DNA from: Gibbula magus
Taxonomy: Eukaryota > Mollusca > Gastropoda > Trochida > Trochidae
NCBI GenBank assembly: GCA_936450465.1
Contig: OW388289.1
Location: 67,268,420 to 67,332,419 of the forward strand
Direction of reading: 5' to 3'
DNA: 64,000 nucleotides
Made by a program: the position numbers and the translations under genes. Below are positions 57,641 to 64,000 of the stretch, piece by piece. How positions within the stretch are numbered: the first letter of the stretch is position 1; each line of letters opens with the position of its first letter. The notes beneath the pieces are model-generated. The model made no database searches, was not told where the DNA came from, and worked only from the letters and a program-made list of their open reading frames with translations.

Positions 57641-58885
57641 TGTAAGCCTGTTTACACCGTTAAGCTTAAAATATCGTTATTCTATTCAATGTTCTAAAAA
57701 AAACCTGATGATCTAAAACTGGACAATTGACCCTTTACGTCACGTCAATTAATGGTTATTTTTTACTTAAAGACCCTTCCAAATGTATGTATTTTCGATA
57801 CATAATAATATAATATGCGTTTGTTTGATTTGGGACTTAAAATGGTTTGGTTGCATTTCTTTTGCAAGTCAGTTTACCATAGTTTCCGAGATGCATCTGG
57901 AAATACAAGGACAGTTTGTCCGAGAGGTCCTGTCCGAGGCCTTATCCTGGTATATCCCGATGCAACGAGGAAACTTTGGTTACTTTGGTTACTTTGGTTA
58001 CTCACTTACATCTCACTTACTCCGAGTGAAGTAAAATGAAAAAATAAAACTTTTAAAGTTATGATTAAAATATTTTTTGTTTCGTTATTATTGGTAAATG
58101 AAACATTAAAATGTGTGTTCCTACGTCATGATATTATTCAGTGAAACATTTAGCTAATGTTTTTGTCGTTGAAATTTTATATTTAACATTCAAAAAGTAT
58201 CCGTGTATCAGATGCCAGGACTCTCACCCAAAAGAGTCCTGATATCGATAATAAACTGGACACTTTATAAAAAGGTTGCCACGGAACACGAGGTCTAAGT
58301 GGGATGTAAACGGTTTTAAATAGACACGTACACTTTAGTTATATTAGTACTTGAACATTTCACCATATAATTGTATTCAAAGTGTTGTTCATTATATCCT
58401 CGACGCCATCTGATACACGTATATTAACTTATAGATGATATTTTAATCCATTCCTGGTTGTCTTGTCATTGTTTTATGTTCTATATCATAAATTGACTCC
58501 ATTCGGGATAACATTTGTAGGAATAGGGCACAACTTAGTTTACTTTAACTTAAAGTCTTTTCTCAACATTTACATTCAAAATATAAGTAATGGTACTTCA
58601 TTATGCTATTTGTATTTATTGAACAACAATTACAGGACCTAAGATGCATGTTTTTTTTCATATTCAGGTAATAGACCTTTGCTGGGAGAGATATCGAAGG
58701 CATATGTCGTTCGCCGAATGAATTTATCAAAACTATATTTATTTGATTTATTATTCTGTTACTATTCAATACTGACCAATCAAACAATGTCATTCTAATT
58801 AACTATCTCGGTAAACGAGTATTTGGAGTGTTTTAGGCCTAAAGTATTCCTGTTAATAACGTTGAATGTTGAATTGGGTCTGAAT
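57641..58885. other. Noncoding stretch with a tiny minisatellite
   Basis: TTTGGTTAC is repeated about four times at 57971-58005. A hairpin AGGACTCTCACCCAAAAGAGTCCT lies at 58216-58239. Otherwise AT-rich sequence without recognisable features. Confidence 0.5.
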
Positions 58886-58892
58886 AGTACGT

Positions 58893-59065
58893 TTTTGAGT
58901 TAACGTCATTATTTATAATCACCGTTGATAACTCACCATAGCAATTACTTACCCAATTAATCACTCGACCAGATATAACACTGAACATATTAACCGAGTT
59001 ACCTCACACTGCCCTAGTTCCCAGCTAGGTGGCGTAGTTTGATTACATCATTCCTGGAGCCTTGA
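58893..59065. repeat. Inverted terminal repeat of DIRS element 3 (left)
   Basis: Begins GTACGTTTTTGAGTTAACGTCATTATTTATA, the same start as the ends of element 2, then GTTGATAACTCACC, CACTCGACCAGATATAACA, GAGTTACCTC. Confidence 0.8.
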
Positions 59066-59405
59066 TGCAAGCGGCCCTGAGACTCAGGAGGGGGGAGATA
59101 AAGACTATCATTTACATAATCCTGTCGAGAACTCACCTTAGCCAGAATGAAACTGAAGGAGGTGGGCTGTGAGTCAATCCATTAGCCCAGAAAGAAGATG
59201 GCTCCAAAATACAGGGGGGTTGGCGACGAGTAGGGTCCTCCCACGGGGGGCCCAGATAGATCCACAACTAACTGGAAACACGTCATGACCTGAAGCTAGA
59301 AGGCTCTACTTGACCTTAATAATAAGATCTACCTCCTCGACAATCGAGGTGAAAAGACGCTAAACGACCATATGGGTCGACACCTAACGGGACAAACACG
59401 TCAAA

Positions 59406-60650
59406 CTACCAATAAAGTGCGATGCAAAGTTTATCAGCATTAAGCCACTTCGAGAGAGAAAACCCTGCTAGTCGAAGACTCGATCGAGGCCCCAATCCTG
59501 ACACGCCTTCCAGGTCTTCGGAAGATATGTTGCATACATGGTGTTTAGCGAACAACACGTGTACGTGCATAAAGCCTGAACAGTGCAAAGGAGGCCAAGC
59601 CCTGCCATGGCTAACATCGAGAGGCGAGGAATGGTCGTCTCCGTCAATGGCTCATAGAAATCTGACTTAAGGTGATTCAGCACCACTGCCATATCCCACT
59701 CGGGGCCTGAAATTTTGGTCCCTGTCAACTTGACGGTAAGTCTTGATCATCTCCTTGAGCACGGAGATGTTGATATCTGGCTCCTGCTTACGTACAAGAA
59801 TGAAGTAGGTGTTGTTAGAGCAGACCTTAATCCCTCCTCGAGTACGGAGATGAGCCAGGTTGAGTTGGCGACCTGGGGATCGGACACAGTTTTGATATCG
59901 AATCTCTTTGCAAAAGGATGCGAAAGCGCCCCACTGAGTCATTTAGCTGCCTAGTTGATTTCCTCTGGCCCAGTTCAGTCCCCTAATTTAGGAAAGCCAA
60001 GCATGTACTTGAAGAACATGAGGATTTTCGTGTACACAAAGCACATGAGGATTTTCGTGTACACAAAGAACATGAGGATGTTCGTGTACACGACAGCTTG
60101 TCGGAAAAGCTTGAGGAGAAGGCCTAGATACTAAGTTGTCTGAATCTCTTGCGTCAGGATTGCGAGAGTGGAGAGCGTAAACATCCATTCCCTCCCATCA
60201 TGTCTAGCTCCCAGGCGTCGGGATCGGGGACTGGAGATAAATATGCAAGTAGCTCGTGATTTAGCCATGTCGCAAAAAGGTTTATGTTTGCCTGCCGAAC
60301 TGGAGGCAGTCTAGAAACACTCTAGGCTGCAGAATCAATTCCTTAGATTGATGGTTGTCTGGCCAGAGCAGAGCGTCCGCAAGGACGTTCTTGGCCCCTG
60401 GGATGTGCACCACTAGGGTGGAGAGATTGAGACAACTAAAAAAAAAGCTCTATCACCAGCTGTAGAATGGAGTCCGCCCTTGTCGATCCCTGCTTGTTGA
60501 TCGCTCAGGTCGCAGTTAAGCTGTCTGTGTGGACTGGCAGGAGTTCGCAAATCAGGCGCATCAACCAGTGAGCAATGGCTAGACGGATCACGTCTAGTTT
60601 CAAGACGATCATGTAAGGTGATGTAGTCCTCATGCCTGCCCACTGATCTG
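59406..60650 (-). pseudogene. DIRS element 3 RNase H and recombinase fragments, broken
   Basis: On the - strand, from about 60640 to 60320, RNase H-side sequence leads to NVLADALLWPDNHQSKELIL (the end of RNase H, usually GxxNxLADxLSR) and a PRVFLDCL block as in element 1. Further on are recombinase pieces: WDMAVVLNHLKSDFYEPL (about 59690) and CNISSEDLEGVSGLG (about 59515), matching element 1's YLRDISTEDLESVARLG with the Tyr region degraded. The recombinase core between these pieces is deleted. Confidence 0.75.
60014..60095 (-). repeat. 27-bp minisatellite, three copies
   Basis: ACATGAGGATTTTCGTGTAC plus ACAAAG-type linker, three near-identical copies in the middle of DIRS element 3. Confidence 0.9.
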
Positions 60651-61914
60651 TACCCACCATTTGGTGTCTACATATAGTTGCAAGGTGGCTGTGGGATGAC
60701 GGAGGAGACGTTGCTCCCCAACCGTCACATGGTGAGATGGTGAATCGGAAAGTGTTTAGAGGAAGACCTGGAGGGATCTGAGTTGAAGCCTCGTATCGAA
60801 CACGTCCTTTTCTTCAAGCTGCTCAGGCGAACAGGGAGACCACAGCACAGAGCAGTCCGAGGACCTGACATTACTTGCGATATGAGGGTCAACTGTCGTT
60901 TGGGGTCGAAGACGTCTGTGGAGTTGCAAGAGGCTAGGCAGAGGCTCTCTGGCACGCTCGACAGGGTGCCCCTGGCAACGTTGGAGACTGCGACTTTGAC
61001 CAAGGCCAGAATGAACTCCGTCAGGGCCTTTTGGCCAAAGGCAGGCGGAGGAGGAGAGCTGTCGCGCTTCATCTTTTTCTTTTTCGACCGGGCGGATGCT
61101 AGACAATGTCTTCTGTAGCGTTAGGAGTCTCCTGCCCAAACGAAGGGCACAAGGGGAATCTTCAATTGAGTTGATCCTGCTGCATCGTCAGCAAGAACAA
61201 GGTCCGAAGCTGGAGATCCAATGATGGAAGGAGCCAGGGAGGCAGACAACGCGGATTGGTCGGCCTTGCATGAGTGGCCTCCCGCTCCAACTTCTTAATG
61301 GTCAACGGGTTTGCCTCGTGCTGTCTTGGCATGAGGGGAAGACAATCCTCACAACAATCCTCCTCGGAGCAAGTCGTCCGTCACAGGAGACAGGTGGAGC
61401 GGGGGTGGTAGAGGGACGACTAGCTTTTACCACAACGCCAACAGAAACCGAAGTAATCCCAAGCAATGATATAGTAAGCAATGATGGCAACCTCTAGTGA
61501 GGCGACGTCGTTACGAAAACAGTCGAGACAATGCCTAAATTACGTCGTACGACTTCGTCAACTGGGGACTGATGCAATAAGGGTATAAGACGTCGACGTC
61601 GAAAGCATGCCTGGCTGCAAAACTGCATTTCTGATGCAGCGATTCACTATTTTGACACAACAAAGCGAGGGAAAAACCGCAAGGGTTAAATCAGCCAGTA
61701 ATGCAAAATGGAAAGAGTTATGCCTTGCGTTTGGAAGTTGTGAGAAGGAACACACTGCAGAACAAGTCTAAAGACCCAACAAGTGGGAAAGAGAGAAGAA
61801 CAAGGTTAGAGAAAGAAACTGGACGAAATATAAACAGAGTTGAGAGTAAAATTATCTTAGAAACCAGCATAAACTTGCGTTAATGCAGAAAACAATCAGA
61901 GGAAGGAACTGCGT

Positions 61915-62040
61915 AATCAAGCTACGCCACCTAGCTGGGAACTAGGGCAGGGTGAGGTAACTCGGTTCATATTTTCAGTGTTATATCTGGTTGAGTGATT
62001 TATTGAAAAGTAATTAATGACTACGATGAGTTCTCAACGA
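61915..62040. repeat. Inverted terminal repeat of DIRS element 3 (right)
   Basis: Reverse complement of the left end: GCTACGCCACCTAGCTGGG, GAGGTAACTCGG, TTATATCTGGTTGAGTGAT. More diverged at its outer end. Confidence 0.75.
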
Positions 62041-62504
62041 CAAATGACACAATGGGCCAGATTGCCTTCATACTGAATAAAGTTTGATAGATTGACTCAA
62101 ATGTTGTTAAGTTCAGCCAGGAACAAATTTCAGATGTCACCAGTTTCCATAATGTATCTCACCTCTTTAATAATATGCTAGTCATTTGTATGTCATTTTA
62201 AATCTGTAGCGTCATCACCACTTTAATGCAAATGCGTGGCTATATAGTTGCTAGTTGTATTAAAATCTGTTTCAAATGTTTGTTTCTTATCAAGCACTGA
62301 TCGAAAACTGAATAATTTCCCTTGTCTCATAGTGCATTCGTTTGTTTATTGAGTCAGGAGTATTATTTAGCCACTGGGAACATTAACCTTTTTTTGTGAA
62401 TGCACTTTATTTCATTTAGAATGGCGTGCTATGTGCCTTTCAGCTGTTATTCATGCCATTATAATCTATGTATTGAAATTTGTCGATTTTTTAAAACTTT
62501 TAAG
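62041..62504. other. AT-rich sequence, nothing recognised
   Basis: No ORF with a domain, no repeat recognised. Confidence 0.5.
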
Positions 62505-63040
62505 CTCATTGGGCCTGAAAGGCATGGTATGGCATGACGTGCATGCACCCGTCTGTCTGTCCGTCCATCAGTAAACTTATCACGTTTTCGACTTCTTCTC
62601 CAGAACAAGTGACTCTAGAGAGCTGAAATTATATGTGCAGACTCCTTGACCAATGGGGATACAAGATGGTAGATTTTGGAGATCCTGTGACCCTAGATAT
62701 GGGTCCCATGAGTCATGGCCCAAAATCCTATTTTTATCTTCTTCTCCTGTACAAAAAGAAAGCTCTTAAAGGCTGAAATATTCTCAACAGACTCATTGGC
62801 CAATGGGGATTCTAAATTATAGATTCGATGACCCTGTCACCCCAACTACGGGTCGCAGGTGTCATAACCTAAAAACCTATTTCTTCTTCTCCAGTACGAA
62901 AGCACTAGAAAGTTATATACATACATTGTACTCCTTGGCCAAAGGGGATTCTAAATTGTAGATTTTGTGACCTTGTGATCCCAATATGGGTCAAAGGGGG
63001 CCACGACCTAAAAACTTATTTTCATCTTTTACATTTTCAT
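62505..63040 (-). repeat. Third, inverted copy of the 130-145-bp-unit repeat
   Basis: Starts AGCTCATTGGGCCTGAAAGGCATGGTATGGCATG and a CCGTCTGTCTGTCCGTCC run, then units with GACTCCTTGACCAATGGGGA, CTAAATTATAGATT and CTATTTTCTTCTTCTCC. This is the same family as 5480-6265 in the opposite orientation, with the complete GACGGACGG-bearing end. Confidence 0.8.
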
Positions 63041-64000
63041 GAAATACTTGAAATTTGAATATTTCTGAAAAATTTTGAAACTTATTTAGTTTCTTATTTA
63101 AGCCTGATGAGCTACAGAACCAATGGCTTTATTTCATGTGCTGTTTTAATAAATCATTCTTATTTTTGCAATGCTCATTGTGTTTTGTCTTCGGGAATAA
63201 ATAATCAATTTCAATGATGCTCTGGTAGAGTTTTGATCAGGAAACCCATACAAAATCAAAAGCTACAGTACAGTCGCATTGGGGAAACACAAGATACAGA
63301 GAACTGACTTTGACAATTTCCAGCTCTAGGTTTCTTTTACCCTCATACAGGGTTATTACAAAATCTGAATATAACCAAAAAGTGTTTACTCGGGGTACAT
63401 GTATATGGCAGTCAGCGCGTCCGTCCGTCCGTGAGTCAGTTGTTTTACTTCGGCATCCACACGTTTGTTCCACTAACTGATCAGACACTAAAGCACTCTC
63501 ATAAGTGTACTCTATGACGAAATACCATACTCTGCTTTCAAAATACTGCTATGTTATGTTCATACAGCATTGATGTCGTTTTGCTATTTTGAAACTGTGT
63601 TCTTTGACCAATGTTAATGGTCTAAGAGTGAGCTGGCACTAGTTCTCTTGTGCTTATCAGTATATGGTATGATGTAACGATTTGAGTATCTATCTCAAAG
63701 TCAATGTGTGGAATATGCGTCAGTGAGATATTTAAAGAATCCTTGACTTAGCTACAAGATTGTCACCCTCCTGCGCCTAGTTCCCTCCTCACTCCTCATA
63801 ACTTCCTCCGTAATCTCCGTTACAGTGAGGTAATATTTCTCGGTTCTCGGAAAACCCATAGCGGCGGAAATGTGCAACAAGGATAGCCTCCTTATCTGTA
63901 TGTCCGTCTGACTTGTATTTCTAAGAAAAATGTGCGCATCGCAGAGGTGAAATAACTTTAGTAATATTAAATAATATCATAGACGGTTATGAGAACAGAC
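63041..64000. other. Right edge of the window
   Basis: AT-rich sequence with a short GTCCGTCCGTCCGTG run (63418). The minus-strand frame at 63237-63488 has no domain. Nothing recognised. Confidence 0.5.

Larger units (their letters stand above)
58886..62040 (-). mobile_element. DIRS-like retroelement 3, - strand, decayed, with inverted ends
   Basis: Bounded by inverted repeats: CTCGACCAGATATAACACTGAA, CCGAGTTACCTCACACTGCCC and TAGTTCCCAGCTAGGTGGCGTAG at about 58975-59040 are mirrored by CTACGCCACCTAGCTGGGAACTA...GTTATATCTGG at 61918-61995. The - strand interior holds broken DIRS coding pieces in the order RNase H side, then tyrosine recombinase. The RT is largely deleted. Same family as elements 1 and 2 but in the opposite orientation and outside the receptor gene. 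Confidence 0.8.

Overview
The window is eukaryotic and intron-rich, and almost certainly from a lophotrochozoan animal, most likely a marine mollusc (bivalve or gastropod). This rests on three things: phase-compatible exons of a YWTD/EGF receptor separated by introns of 1-18 kb; the mix of DIRS, Ty3/gypsy with env-like gene, Tc1-like and foldback elements; and AT-rich intergenic repeats carrying phrases such as AAAGGGACATAACTCTG that I associate with molluscan genomes. The species cannot be named from the sequence. There are no bacterial operons or CRISPR arrays.

The one probable host gene lies on the + strand and is made of exons too short to stand out as ORFs. I place ten exons whose splice phases agree at every join: two encode the end of an LDL-receptor class B (YWTD) beta-propeller (3193-3355, 4308-4405), two encode Cys-rich EGF-like modules (6872-6994, 7991-8074), one a Thr/Ser/Pro-rich mucin-like stalk (25946-26149), two short juxtamembrane exons (26368-26424 and a 21-bp microexon 26884-26904), one a transmembrane segment (27200-27278), and two tandemly duplicated, mutually exclusive cytoplasmic-tail exons (45354-45600 and 46337-46592), each ending in its own stop. 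The 5' part of the gene lies before the window.

Mobile DNA fills the gene's introns. Bases 1-3030 are a 53-bp satellite whose unit contains a 20-bp hairpin. The 18-kb intron between the EGF and stalk exons holds a decayed DIRS-like tyrosine-recombinase retroelement (about 9.9-22.5 kb) that was split by an 8.8-kb foldback element with arms of about 3.5 kb (12546-21379, flanked by ATAC/ATAC), plus a second, internally deleted DIRS copy (23.05-25.75 kb). The 18-kb intron between the transmembrane and tail exons holds a complete Ty3/gypsy-type LTR element on the - strand (29044-44580; two 820-bp LTRs about 99% identical) with gag, pol, a chromodomain at the integrase C-terminus and a broken env-like gene of the insect-errantivirus/baculovirus F type.

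Downstream of the second tail exon, 46.62-55.43 kb is a nested tandem repeat region headed by small hairpins whose stems vary while staying paired. Then come a (TC)41 microsatellite (56667-56748), a Tc1-like transposase relic (about 57.43-57.64 kb), a third DIRS relic on the - strand bounded by inverted repeats (58.89-62.04 kb) and another copy of a 130-145-bp-unit dispersed repeat (62.5-63.04 kb). No intact stand-alone host gene is visible in 55.4-64 kb.
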